A DNA stretch of 64,000 nt from Shimia sp040225985 (GCF_040225985.1 NZ_JBBPEU010000004.1:62001-126000), one strand, 5' to 3'. Numbered from the stretch's first letter, positions 34,328-42,483 are shown. Made by a program: numbers and translations. The notes: generated by a model from the sequence alone, not told the origin.

Positions 34328-34498
34328 ATGAGGCCCGATATGATCGAAACTGCCCAAACCGCCCGCATCGAACAAGCCTTTCGTGATGCCCACGCCGAAC
34401 GCGCCAAGGCCTTTGCCGGCCTGTTTTCTTGGCTGTTCAAACCCCGAACTGCCCCGCTGAACCAACCGGTTCTTACGGAGCCTTCCCGCTGTGCCTGA
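34328..34498 (+). CDS. 56-residue basic/amphipathic small protein
   Basis: Product MRPDMIETAQTARIEQ-(AFRDAHAERAKAFAGLF)-SWLFKPRT, then a Pro-rich tail ending SRCA. The middle forms a likely amphipathic helix ending in an aromatic patch, which could lie on a membrane. A second ATG at 34340 would give 52 residues; neither has a clear Shine-Dalgarno sequence. A strong terminator follows 26 bases after the stop, supporting a discrete transcript. It is divergent from lysR. I recognise no family, so it may be either a microprotein or a regulatory RNA with a chance frame. Confidence 0.55.
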   Translation: MRPDMIETAQTARIEQAFRDAHAERAKAFAGLFSWLFKPRTAPLNQPVLTEPSRCA

Positions 34499-34523
34499 CG
34501 CTTCGGCACTTACGGGATCAGAG

Positions 34524-34553
34524 GGGCCGTACCCGCGTGGTACGGCCCTTTTT
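34524..34553 (+). terminator. Strong Rho-independent terminator
   Basis: GGGCCGTACC, loop CGCGT, GGTACGGCCC, then TTTTT: a perfect ten-base stem. It ends the short transcript that carries the 56-residue frame. Confidence 0.92.
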
Positions 34554-34558
34554 GTCTG

Positions 34559-34570
34559 TTTTGTACAAAA
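34559..34570. promoter_or_regulatory. Perfect 12-bp palindrome upstream of the aminotransferase gene
   Basis: TTTTGTACAAAA, with a second half-site TTTGTAC at 34591-34597 (32 bp on). Located 210 bases before the aminotransferase start. A GntR- or TetR-type operator is plausible. A separate 14-bp palindrome GGCGGCGCGCCGCC sits at 34749-34762 just before the ribosome site. Confidence 0.45.
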
Positions 34571-34780
34571 TTTTTCGCGGCGCTGACCGGTTTGTACTTC
34601 GATTTTTGCCGCCAATTCGTTAATCAGGTCTTACCTTGGCAATAAAGGCATTGCGCGCTGCTGTCAGGGATGAGCGGAGCCTGCCCGCTTGGACCCGTGG
34701 CCCAGATGGCCCGGCTTGCGTGCACCCGGCTCCAGTCATGAACCCAAAGGCGGCGCGCCGCCGTGACCAAGAGGTGAGCC

Positions 34781-36154
34781 ATGCTCCGAAACGATCAACT
34801 TGACGCGTGGGACCGCGACAATTTCTTTCACCCTTCCACCCATCTGGCCGAGTTTGCACGGGGCAACCTGCCCCAGCGGGTCGTGACCGGCGGGTCGGGC
34901 TGTCATATCGAGGACCGCGACGGCACCCGTTTGCTGGATGCGTTCGCGGGTCTTTATTGCGTGAATGTCGGCTATGGCCGCCCCGAGATCGCCGAGGCGA
35001 TTGCGGATCAGGCGCGCGAGCTGGCCTATTACCATTCCTATGTGGGTCACGGCACCGAGGCGTCGATCACGCTGGCCAAAATGATTCTGGACCGCGCACC
35101 CGACAACATGTCCAAGGTCTATTTCGGGCTGTCGGGGTCGGATGCGAACGAGACCAATATCAAGCTGGTCTGGTACATGAACAACATTCTGGGCCGCCCC
35201 GAGAAAAAGAAGATCATCTCGCGCTGGCGGGGGTATCACGGGTCGGGGGTGATGACCGGATCGCTGACCGGGCTTGAACTGTTCCACAACAAGTTCGACC
35301 TGCCGCTGGCACAGGTGATTCATACCGACGCGCCCTATTATTTCCGCCGCGATGTGGCCGAGATGAGCGAGGCGCAATTCGTGGCCGCCTGTGTGGCGTC
35401 GCTGGAAGAGCTGATAGCGCGGGAAGGGGCCGACACGATTGCCGCCTTTATCGGAGAGCCCGCTTTGGGCACGGGCGGGATCGTGCCGCCGCCCGCAGGG
35501 TACTGGCAGGCGATTCAGGCTGTGCTGGACAAGCACGATATCCTGCTGATTGCCGACGAGGTCGTGACCGGTTTCGGCCGCCTTGGCACCATGTTCGGCT
35601 CGGATCATTACGGGATGCGCCCCGACATCATCACCATCGCCAAGGGGCTGACCTCGGCCTATGCGCCGCTGTCGGGCTCGATTGTCTCGGACAAGGTCTG
35701 GGCCGTTCTGGAGCAGGGCACCGATGAAAACGGGCCGATCGGCCACGGCTGGACCTATTCCGCGCACCCGATCGGGGCGGCGGCCGGGGTGGCGAACCTC
35801 AAGCTGCTGGATGACCTCAAGCTGTTGCAGAATGCGGGCGAGGTGGGGACCTATCTCAACCGGACCATGGCCGAGGCTCTGGCCGATCATCCGCATGTGG
35901 GCGAAGTGCGCGGCGAAGGGCTGTTGTGCGCGGTCGAGTTCGTGGCTGACAAGGAAACGCGCGCGTTCTTTGACGCATCACAAAAGGTCGGTCCGCAACT
36001 GGCCGCGGCGATGCTGGAAGGGGACAGCGTGATCGCACGGGCGATGCCGCAGGGCGATATCCTTGGCTTTGCGCCGCCCTTCTGTCTGACTCGTGACGAG
36101 GCGGACCAGGTGGTGGCGGCCACCGTGCGCGCCGTGAAAACGGTTCTCGGCTGA
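34781..36154 (+). CDS. Class III aminotransferase (omega-transaminase type)
   Basis: A 457-residue PLP-dependent fold-type I aminotransferase that moves an amino group between an amine or omega-amino acid and a keto acid. Visible motifs: LDAFAGLYCVNVGYGRPEI near the N-terminus, GLSGSDANETNIKL, RWRGYHGSG, LIADEVVTGFGRLG with the PLP-ring Asp, and ITIAKGLTSAYAPLSG carrying the Schiff-base Lys. It resembles roseobacter omega-transaminases; the amine substrate (for example putrescine, beta-alanine or taurine) is not decided by sequence. It starts after GAGGTGAGCC. No permease or aldehyde dehydrogenase gene is adjacent. Confidence 0.92.
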   Translation: MLRNDQLDAWDRDNFFHPSTHLAEFARGNLPQRVVTGGSGCHIEDRDGTRLLDAFAGLYCVNVGYGRPEIAEAIADQARELAYYHSYVGHGTEASITLAKMILDRAPDNMSKVYFGLSGSDANETNIKLVWYMNNILGRPEKKKIISRWRGYHGSGVMTGSLTGLELFHNKFDLPLAQVIHTDAPYYFRRDVAEMSEAQFVAACVASLEELIAREGADTIAAFIGEPALGTGGIVPPPAGYWQAIQAVLDKHDILLIADEVVTGFGRLGTMFGSDHYGMRPDIITIAKGLTSAYAPLSGSIVSDKVWAVLEQGTDENGPIGHGWTYSAHPIGAAAGVANLKLLDDLKLLQNAGEVGTYLNRTMAEALADHPHVGEVRGEGLLCAVEFVADKETRAFFDASQKVGPQLAAAMLEGDSVIARAMPQGDILGFAPPFCLTRDEADQVVAATVRAVKTVLG

Positions 36155-36180
36155 CGCGGGTGTGAACAGGGCGGGTCCGG

Positions 36181-37257
36181 TCAGAACGTGTATTTCACGG
36201 CGAACTGGACCCGCTCGGCGTTGAATGATGCGCCATTGCCCTGTTTGCGGTCAGCGGTGAAATATTCGAGCATCATCGTCGTGTTGTGCCCGACATCATA
36301 AAACGCCGACAGGTGCAGGGATGTCAGGCTTTCCGTGTCTGTGCCGGTGGCGCGGTCCACATCGACCCAGCTTCCTGTGGCGGCAAGTTTCAGACGATCG
36401 GTGACCTGATGGGCATAGGTCAGGCCAACCGCGTTGGTGTCGACGGCGTTGCCACCAATGGACAGCGCGTTGCCCGAGAGGCCCGCGGCCAGAATGTCGC
36501 CGATGCCTTCGCCGGTGGTATAGTTCAGCTTGACCGTGCCATTGGCCCAAGGGGTGAGCAAGGACGATAGCATCACGCCCCAGCCTTCGACCCGCGATCC
36601 CGCAATGGTGGTGTCCCGTGTCAGGGCCGAGGCGCGCACCATGCCTGAGTTGAACCCGTAGCGCGCGGCAAAGGTCAGCATGTAATCGTCGCTGTTGCTA
36701 ACGTCTTCCTCGACCGAGGCCGAAAGCGTGGTGTTGGGCAGGCCGCGATAGGTATAGCGGAGCTGCGGCACGCGCGCGAAGGGCACGGCGCCCGAACCCT
36801 GAAAGTCGACCGTGTCGGCCAGCGTTTCCACCGTCATGAAGTTGGTCCAGGTCTGGCCCAGCGTGACCCCGTACCAGTCGATATAGGCGTGACGCCAGCG
36901 GGGGCTGGTGCTTGCGCCATAGAAATCGCCTTCGAGCTTGGCAAAGAAATCGTTCGGCCCGTTGAAGTTCAATCCGATACGGGTCTCATCAAGCTGCTGG
37001 CGGTCAAAATCCCCTGCCGCGGGGCCACCGGGCAGGCCGATGGCGTTGATCCCCGAGGTGGTGCGGCCCAGATCATAGCCATTGTCCCAGATGAAATCCG
37101 CCTTGATGAAGCCATAAAGCGTGACGGAATAGCCGCCGCCAAGGTTCAGGGTCAGGGGGACGCTGTCTTCGGCGGCCACGGGGGCTGCGAGGCAGGCAGA
37201 GGCGGTCACGAGAAGTGCGGCCTTTGTCCGTTTGAATGTGCAAGCCTGTCGTGTCAT
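36181..37257 (-). CDS. DcaP-like outer-membrane porin
   Basis: A 358-residue protein with a signal peptide (ALLVTASACLAAPVAAEDS) and a beta-barrel body of alternating hydrophobic strands ending in YTF, the C-terminal Phe recognised by the Bam machinery. LYGFIKADFIWDNGYDL and TRIGLNFNGPNDFFAKLEGDF match DcaP-family trimeric porins, which admit small, often anionic solutes. It converges on the aminotransferase gene with a 26-base gap. A matching solute preference is not visible. Confidence 0.82.
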   Translation of the reverse strand: MTRQACTFKRTKAALLVTASACLAAPVAAEDSVPLTLNLGGGYSVTLYGFIKADFIWDNGYDLGRTTSGINAIGLPGGPAAGDFDRQQLDETRIGLNFNGPNDFFAKLEGDFYGASTSPRWRHAYIDWYGVTLGQTWTNFMTVETLADTVDFQGSGAVPFARVPQLRYTYRGLPNTTLSASVEEDVSNSDDYMLTFAARYGFNSGMVRASALTRDTTIAGSRVEGWGVMLSSLLTPWANGTVKLNYTTGEGIGDILAAGLSGNALSIGGNAVDTNAVGLTYAHQVTDRLKLAATGSWVDVDRATGTDTESLTSLHLSAFYDVGHNTTMMLEYFTADRKQGNGASFNAERVQFAVKYTF

Positions 37258-37320
37258 GTCCGGGACTCCTCTGCGCGTGACCTTTGTGGGTCAGCCTAGG
37301 CCCGGACGGGGACTGCGGCA

Positions 37321-37351
37321 AAGAAAAAAGACCGCCCAGGATAGGGCGGCC
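37321..37351 (-). terminator. Rho-independent terminator after phaB
   Basis: On the minus strand GGCCGCCC, loop TATCCT, GGGCGGTC, then TTTTTTC. The stem has one mismatch. It lies 27 bases after the phaB stop and separates it from the porin gene. Confidence 0.88.
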
Positions 37352-37377
37352 TTTGAGGGTTTGGTGTGGCGGTGTTC

Positions 37378-38103
37378 TTAGACGAAGAACTGCGCGCCGT
37401 TTGCCGAGATGGTCGAACCCGAGATGAAGCCCGCGTCGTCCGATGCCAGGAAGACCACGCAGCGCGCGATTTCTTCCGGCTCGCCCAGACGGCCTACGGG
37501 GATCTGCGGGATGATGGCTTCGTTCAGAACCTTCTCGGGGATCGCGCGGACCATTTCGGTGCCGATATAGCCGGGGCAGACCGCGTTGGCGGTGATGCCG
37601 GCGCGGGCGCCTTCCTGAGCCAGCGACTTGATGATGCCCAGATCACCGGCTTTGGTGGCGGCATAGTTCACCTGAGCGAACTGGCCTTTCTGGCCGTTGA
37701 TCGACGAGATCACGATGACGCGGCCGAACTTGCGCTCGCGCATGCCGGGCCAGATCGGGTGAATGGTGTTGAACACGCCGGTCAGGTTGGTGTCGATGAC
37801 TTCCTGCCATTGCTGCGGGGTCATTTTGTGGAAGGGGGCGTCACGGGTGATGCCGGCGTTGGCCACAACCACTTCGATCGGGCCCAGCTCTTCTTCGACC
37901 TTGGCGATGCCGGCGGCGGACGATTCGTAGTCGCCGACGTTCCACTTGTAGGTCTTGATGCCGGTTTCCTCGGTGAACTTTGCGGCAGCTTCGTCGTTGC
38001 CTGCATATGTGGCGGCAACGGTGTAACCTTCAGCTTGCAGTTGCTTCGAAATCGCTTCGCCGATACCGCGCGAACCGCCGGTTACGAGTGCTACTCTTCC
38101 CAT
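37378..38103 (-). CDS. phaB: Acetoacetyl-CoA reductase
   Basis: NADPH-dependent reduction of acetoacetyl-CoA to (R)-3-hydroxybutyryl-CoA, the second step of polyhydroxybutyrate synthesis. The 241-residue short-chain dehydrogenase has TGGSRGIGEAI (8-18), VVANAGITRDAPF, SSINGQKGQFAQVNYAATKAG with the catalytic Ser, Tyr and Lys, and VCPGYIGTEMV. It follows phaA on the same strand across a 196-base gap that holds a hairpin and repeated words, so it may have its own promoter. No phaC is in the window. Confidence 0.95.
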   Translation of the reverse strand: MGRVALVTGGSRGIGEAISKQLQAEGYTVAATYAGNDEAAAKFTEETGIKTYKWNVGDYESSAAGIAKVEEELGPIEVVVANAGITRDAPFHKMTPQQWQEVIDTNLTGVFNTIHPIWPGMRERKFGRVIVISSINGQKGQFAQVNYAATKAGDLGIIKSLAQEGARAGITANAVCPGYIGTEMVRAIPEKVLNEAIIPQIPVGRLGEPEEIARCVVFLASDDAGFISGSTISANGAQFFV

Positions 38104-38246
38104 GGTCTTTCTCCAGTCTGGTGTAGGTCTTCAGGTAATTCTGTTACGCAGAAAATGCCGCATGTGCAATATTGTTGCGCGTATATTTTGCCGCATCGCA
38201 GCTTTTTCTGGCAAATCGGTGTGAAATAAACATGTTACTGTTACGC

Positions 38247-38274
38247 AAAAGGGCGCCGTTCAGGGGCGCCCTTT
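38247..38274. terminator. Hairpin terminator between phaA and phaB
   Basis: AAAGGGCGCC (38248-38257), loop, GGCGCCCTTT (38265-38274), with TTTT on the minus strand after the stem. Placed 26 bases after the phaA stop, it should terminate or attenuate phaA transcripts before phaB. Confidence 0.85.
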
Positions 38275-38299
38275 CAACACTCAAGGTTTCAAGGCGCGA

Positions 38300-39475
38300 T
38301 TAGGGGCGCTCAAGGCACATGGCCACGCCCATGCCGCCACCGATGCAGAGGGTGGCAAGACCCTTCTTGGCGTCGCGACGCTTCATCTCGAACAGCAGGG
38401 TGTTCAGGATGCGTGCGCCCGAGGCGCCGATCGGGTGACCGATGGCGATGGCGCCGCCGTTCACGTTCACGATCGCCGGATCCCAGCCCATGTCCTTGTT
38501 CACGGCGCAGGCTTGTGCCGCGAAGGCTTCGTTGGCTTCCACGAGGTCCAGATCGTCAACCGACCAGCCTGCCTTGTCCAGCGCCTTGCGCGAGGCGTAG
38601 ATCGGGCCAACGCCCATGATCGACGGGTCCAGACCGGCGGTGGCGTAAGACGCGATGCGGGCCAGCGGCTCGATCCCGCGCTTTTCGGCTTCGTCTGCGG
38701 TCATCAGCAGGGCACCGGCGGCACCGTCGTTCAGGCCCGAGGCGTTCGCCGCGGTGACCGAGCCGTCCTTGGTGAAGGCGGGGCGCAGTTTCTGCATGGC
38801 TTCCATGGTGGCGCCGTGACGGATGTATTCGTCGCTGTCGACCACGATGTCACCCTTGCGGGTTTTCACGGTGAAGGGGGTGATTTCGTCAGCGAACTTG
38901 CCGGCCTTCTGGGCGGCTTCGGCCTTGTTCTGCGAGGCTACGGCGAATTCGTCCTGCATGTCGCGCGAAATCTGCCATTGCTCGGCCACGTTTTCGGCAG
39001 TCTGACCCATGTGATAGCCGTTGAAGGCGTCCCACAGACCGTCGCGGATCATCGAGTCGATATACTTGACGTCACCCATTTTAGTGCCGGCGCGCAGGTG
39101 CGCGACGTGGGGCGACAGGGTCATGTTTTCCTGACCACCGGCAGCCACGATGGCCGCGTCGCCCAGTTGGATGTGCTGGGCGGCAAGGGCCACGGCGCGC
39201 AGACCCGACCCACAGACCTGGTTGATGCCCCAGGCGGCGGATTCCTTGGCGAAGCCGGCATTGATGTGGGCCTGACGGGCGGGGTTCTGACCCTGACCAC
39301 CGGTCAGAACCTGACCCAGAATGGTTTCCGACACGTCCGATGCGTCCACGCCTGCACGCTCGACCAGGGCTTTGAGCATGGTCGCGCCAAGGTCATGCGC
39401 GGGGGTATTGGCAAAAGAGCCGCCGAAGCTGCCGACGGCGGTACGGGCTGCCGAGGCAATCACTACGTTGGTCAT
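38300..39475 (-). CDS. phaA: Acetyl-CoA acetyltransferase (beta-ketothiolase)
   Basis: Condenses two acetyl-CoA to acetoacetyl-CoA, the entry to polyhydroxybutyrate synthesis. The 391-residue thiolase has the acyl-carrying Cys88 in NQVCGSG, His347 in GHPIGASG and the second catalytic Cys377 in CIGGGMG, matching the biosynthetic thiolase positions offset by one. ATG 39475 after GAGGATACCCAT is chosen over an upstream in-frame ATG. Shared GCCGCAT words lie upstream of phaA and phaB. Confidence 0.95.
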   Translation of the reverse strand: MTNVVIASAARTAVGSFGGSFANTPAHDLGATMLKALVERAGVDASDVSETILGQVLTGGQGQNPARQAHINAGFAKESAAWGINQVCGSGLRAVALAAQHIQLGDAAIVAAGGQENMTLSPHVAHLRAGTKMGDVKYIDSMIRDGLWDAFNGYHMGQTAENVAEQWQISRDMQDEFAVASQNKAEAAQKAGKFADEITPFTVKTRKGDIVVDSDEYIRHGATMEAMQKLRPAFTKDGSVTAANASGLNDGAAGALLMTADEAEKRGIEPLARIASYATAGLDPSIMGVGPIYASRKALDKAGWSVDDLDLVEANEAFAAQACAVNKDMGWDPAIVNVNGGAIAIGHPIGASGARILNTLLFEMKRRDAKKGLATLCIGGGMGVAMCLERP

Positions 39476-39516
39476 ATGGGTATCCTCTATCAAATGACTG
39501 AGCGAAAGGTACATGA

Positions 39517-39542
39517 ACCCTGTCATGATTCCACGACAGGGT
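39517..39542. promoter_or_regulatory. Inverted repeat upstream of phaA
   Basis: ACCCTGTC, ten-base loop, GACAGGGT: perfect eight-base arms 42 bases before the phaA start and downstream of the EAL gene stop. No T tract follows on either strand, so an operator or leader hairpin is as likely as a terminator. Confidence 0.4.
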
Positions 39543-39625
39543 CACGCCTTCTTGTCGCGTTCCTTACAGGATTCGCCGCATTGCGGCAACGGACAGCATG
39601 TCTCAGGCGAAAGGATGTTTCGTCG

Positions 39626-40468
39626 TTACGCGGCGTTCCGGTTCTTTTTGGTCTTATCCCAAGGCGGCGAAATCGACGGCGCGCCGAAAAGGAACCCTTG
39701 CAAGCAATCGAAGCCCAGATCGCGCAGAACCTCGGCGTCTTTGGGCGTTTCGACCCGGCTGGCCACGGTGTAAATGTCGAATTGGCCGCCGAGATAGGCG
39801 ATCGAACGGGCGATGATCTGGTTCTCGGCGTCGGCTTGGATGTTTTTGGTGAACTGCCCATCCAGTTTCAGGATGTCGAAGAAGAAATCCTTGAAGACGC
39901 GGAACGAAGTCATCTCGGCGCCATAGTCATCAAGGGCAAAGGACACGCCCTGTAATTGCAGGTCTTCCATGAAGTCGGCAACGATCTCGGGAACGTGGTT
40001 GAGCGAGCTTTCCGAAATTTCGAGGATCAACCGGTCGGCGATTCCGGGCCAGCGTTTCAGGGCGCGGCGAAAGCTGGTCATCCAGCGGCTGTACCCGATT
40101 GACCGCCCCGACATGTTGATCGACAGGCGCAGCGTTGGCTGCGTGCCAAGCGCGTGCATCCCCAGTTCCAGCGCGAGACAGTCCAACTGGCGCCCAAGGT
40201 CTGTATGGGCCACTGCGCCCATGAAATCCTTGGCCGGAATGATCCGTCCTGTTTCATCCAGAACCCGGATCAAGCCCTCGTAAAAAACCGGTTTGGTGGG
40301 GTTCTGGGCGCTGACCACGGGCTGATAGGCGAGGCGCACCTGTTTATGGGCAATCGCCGCCCTGACCATATCCATCGTGGTGCCGTCGCGCGCATGAACG
40401 GCCGAGTCCAGCGGGCTGGTTTGTCCTTCGGGGACATGGGCAAAACGGTCCTTTCTTTTGCGGCGCAT
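39626..40468 (-). CDS. EAL domain cyclic-di-GMP phosphodiesterase
   Basis: A 280-residue cytoplasmic protein consisting almost wholly of an EAL domain, with no GGDEF, PAS or membrane segment. Catalytic positions are kept: Glu64 (EGL in place of EAL), Asn118 (SINMS), Glu150, Asp180-Asp181 (LDDYG), Lys201 (LKLD), Glu240 and Gln257. It should hydrolyse c-di-GMP. ATG 40468 follows AGGAG on the minus strand; the longer frame overlaps the divergent tag promoter. It lies upstream of phaA on the same strand. Confidence 0.85.
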   Translation of the reverse strand: MRRKRKDRFAHVPEGQTSPLDSAVHARDGTTMDMVRAAIAHKQVRLAYQPVVSAQNPTKPVFYEGLIRVLDETGRIIPAKDFMGAVAHTDLGRQLDCLALELGMHALGTQPTLRLSINMSGRSIGYSRWMTSFRRALKRWPGIADRLILEISESSLNHVPEIVADFMEDLQLQGVSFALDDYGAEMTSFRVFKDFFFDILKLDGQFTKNIQADAENQIIARSIAYLGGQFDIYTVASRVETPKDAEVLRDLGFDCLQGFLFGAPSISPPWDKTKKNRNAA

Positions 40469-40567
40469 GGGCAAGCTCCTGTGGCGGTCCGTGCCAGAAT
40501 GTTGCCTAATGTCTGAAGGCGGGCTTAATGCACGCATTTGACTAAACTTTGCAGGATCGGGGCGCAG

Positions 40568-41149
40568 ATGGGCGAAAGATGCGGATGGGCGGGGCCGGAA
40601 CGGATCTATCAGGACTATCACGACACCGAATGGGGCGTGCCCGAATATGACAGCCGCGCCCTATGGGAAAAGCTGATCCTGGACGGGTTTCAGGCAGGGC
40701 TGAGCTGGATCACGATCCTGAAGAAGCGCGAGAATTTTCGCGAGGTGTTTCAGGGGTTTGAACCCAATATAATCGCGGAGTGGGGCGAAGAAGAGGTGCA
40801 GCGCCTGTTAGGCAATGCCGGCATTATCCGCCATCGCGGCAAGATCGAGGCCACCATCGGAAATGCGCGTGCCTGGCAGGAGATCGAGGCCCGCGAGGGG
40901 TTCAGCCACTTCATGTGGCGCTATGTGAATTTCGAACCACTGCAGAATCGGTGGGAGACGCTGGCCGAGGTGCCCGCGCAGACCGCTTTATCGCAACAAG
41001 TTTCCAAAGATTTGAAGAAACAAGGATTCCGATTCTGCGGGCCGACCATCGTCTATGCGTGGATGCAGGCCTGCGGGTTGATCAACGATCATCTTGTCAA
41101 CTGCCCTTGCCATGATCGCGTGGCGGGGCTGGTACGCCCCTTCCCCTGA
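40568..41149 (+). CDS. tag: DNA-3-methyladenine glycosylase I
   Basis: Excises 3-methyladenine from DNA in base excision repair. The 193-residue protein keeps the zinc-binding set of E. coli Tag (Cys5, His18, His175, Cys179 here), the CGWAGPERIYQDYHDTEWG opening, and GLSWITILKKRENFREVF. I choose ATG 40568, which puts RCGW at the family position; a TTG at 40538 would add ten residues. It is divergent from the EAL gene and converges on the sterol desaturase gene. Confidence 0.94.
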   Translation: MGERCGWAGPERIYQDYHDTEWGVPEYDSRALWEKLILDGFQAGLSWITILKKRENFREVFQGFEPNIIAEWGEEEVQRLLGNAGIIRHRGKIEATIGNARAWQEIEAREGFSHFMWRYVNFEPLQNRWETLAEVPAQTALSQQVSKDLKKQGFRFCGPTIVYAWMQACGLINDHLVNCPCHDRVAGLVRPFP

Positions 41150-41167
41150 AAGTCGTTGACCGCGCAA

Positions 41168-42097
41168 CTAGCGAAACCCCGGCGTGCCCCGTTTCTCGGG
41201 GAAATGCTCCAGATGCTTGGCCTTGATCCGGTCTGATCCGTCGCGGCTGCCGTCATGGCTCCAGCCCGGGGGCGCCACGGCATACATAAGGCGTTCGCGC
41301 AGTGTCAGGCCGCGCTGCGTCACGTCGCGGAAAATGCCGACCCATTCGTGAAAGGCCACGCGCAGCGGGTTGAAGGTGCCAAGGTTGTGGACAAGGCCGT
41401 AATCCACCTTTTCGTCGTCCTGTTCGGGGACGAATGTACCGAACATCTTGTCCCAGATGATGAAGACGCCCGCATAGTTGCAGTCAAGATAGCGCGGGTT
41501 GCGGCCATGGTGGGCGCGGTGGTGGCTGGGCGTGTTCATGATCGCCTCGAACCAGCGCGGCATCCGGCCGATGGCCTCGGTGTGGATCCAGAATTGATAG
41601 ATCAGGTTCAAGCCGCCGCAAAACAAAACCAGCGCGGGGTGGAACCCCATCAGGATCAGCGGCGCGCGCACCACCATCATGAAGGTGAACGTATAGGTCC
41701 ATGTCTGGCGCAGCGCGGTGGTGAGGTTGTAATGCTGGCTTGAATGGTGGTTCACATGGCTGGCCCAGACCCAGCGGATGCGGTGTCCGAAGCGATGCAC
41801 CCAGTAATAGCGCAGGTCATCCAGCACGAAGCAAAGCAACACCACCCACCAGCTTGACCCGAGGTCGAAGGGCGTGATCTCCCACAGCACCATGAAAAAG
41901 CCCCAGGCGACAAAGCCAAGCGCGATACCGCTGGCGACATTGCCCGCCCCCATGATCAGCGAGGTCAGCGCGTCGCGGGTTTCATAGCGTCCACCCCTGC
42001 CAGAAAGCCGGATCCAGAAGAATTCGATCAGGATGGCGGCGATGAAAAACGGCACAGCCAGCGAGACAACATCGGGATAGGTCAGGGTGTCAGTCAT
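41168..42097 (-). CDS. Sterol desaturase/fatty acid hydroxylase family protein
   Basis: A 309-residue membrane di-iron enzyme with several hydrophobic helices and the histidine boxes VHRFGH, HVNHHSSQH and HRAHHGRN that ligate the metals. Family members hydroxylate or desaturate lipid chains such as sterols, fatty acids or carotenoids; the substrate is unknown. ATG 42097 follows GGAGCGTTC. It overlaps the upstream 129-residue protein by four bases, so the two are coupled. Confidence 0.9.
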   Translation of the reverse strand: MTDTLTYPDVVSLAVPFFIAAILIEFFWIRLSGRGGRYETRDALTSLIMGAGNVASGIALGFVAWGFFMVLWEITPFDLGSSWWVVLLCFVLDDLRYYWVHRFGHRIRWVWASHVNHHSSQHYNLTTALRQTWTYTFTFMMVVRAPLILMGFHPALVLFCGGLNLIYQFWIHTEAIGRMPRWFEAIMNTPSHHRAHHGRNPRYLDCNYAGVFIIWDKMFGTFVPEQDDEKVDYGLVHNLGTFNPLRVAFHEWVGIFRDVTQRGLTLRERLMYAVAPPGWSHDGSRDGSDRIKAKHLEHFPEKRGTPGFR

Positions 42098-42483
42098 GAA
42101 CGCTCCAGAAGGTGTTTCCAATAGGGCAGGTCAAGATCAGAGAGATGCAGCACCGCGTGGGGTGCGGAAAAATCGTGGAAGCGCACCTCAAGCCCGCCGT
42201 CTATGTCCATCAGGTCAAAATCCGCTAGCGGGCGCGCCACCGTGTCGGCGCCCATGCACCAGACCAGCCCGTCGCCCTGTTCCGTGCGCACAAAGGCCAC
42301 GCGGTTATCGCGGTCGATATGGGTCTCGATCGGCGGCATCTCGGGAAATTCGCGCAACCACGCGGCATTGGCGTCCGCGACCCCATCAAACCGGCGCGGC
42401 GCGGTCAGGCCCGACAGGTGCAGCAGGATGGCAATGCCCGCGATGCCCAGCACGACAAGCGGTATCAGAATGGTCAACGGCAC
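42094..42483 (-). CDS. Single-pass membrane protein of unknown function
   Basis: A 129-residue protein with one N-terminal helix (LTILIPLVVLGIAGIAILL), then a soluble domain rich in Asp and aromatic residues (WLREFPEMPPIETHIDRDNR, FDLMDIDGG) on the periplasmic or cytoplasmic side. I recognise no family. GTG 42483 is the start, with AGGGAGA six bases upstream. It is the first gene of a two-gene unit with the sterol desaturase-family enzyme and may assist it, which is inference. Confidence 0.7.
   Translation of the reverse strand: MPLTILIPLVVLGIAGIAILLHLSGLTAPRRFDGVADANAAWLREFPEMPPIETHIDRDNRVAFVRTEQGDGLVWCMGADTVARPLADFDLMDIDGGLEVRFHDFSAPHAVLHLSDLDLPYWKHLLERS

Noticed and set aside
34781..36154. 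Assigning the class III aminotransferase to taurine, putrescine or beta-alanine
   Set aside because: No transporter, sulfoacetaldehyde acetyltransferase or aldehyde dehydrogenase gene is adjacent, and active-site specificity cannot be read by eye.
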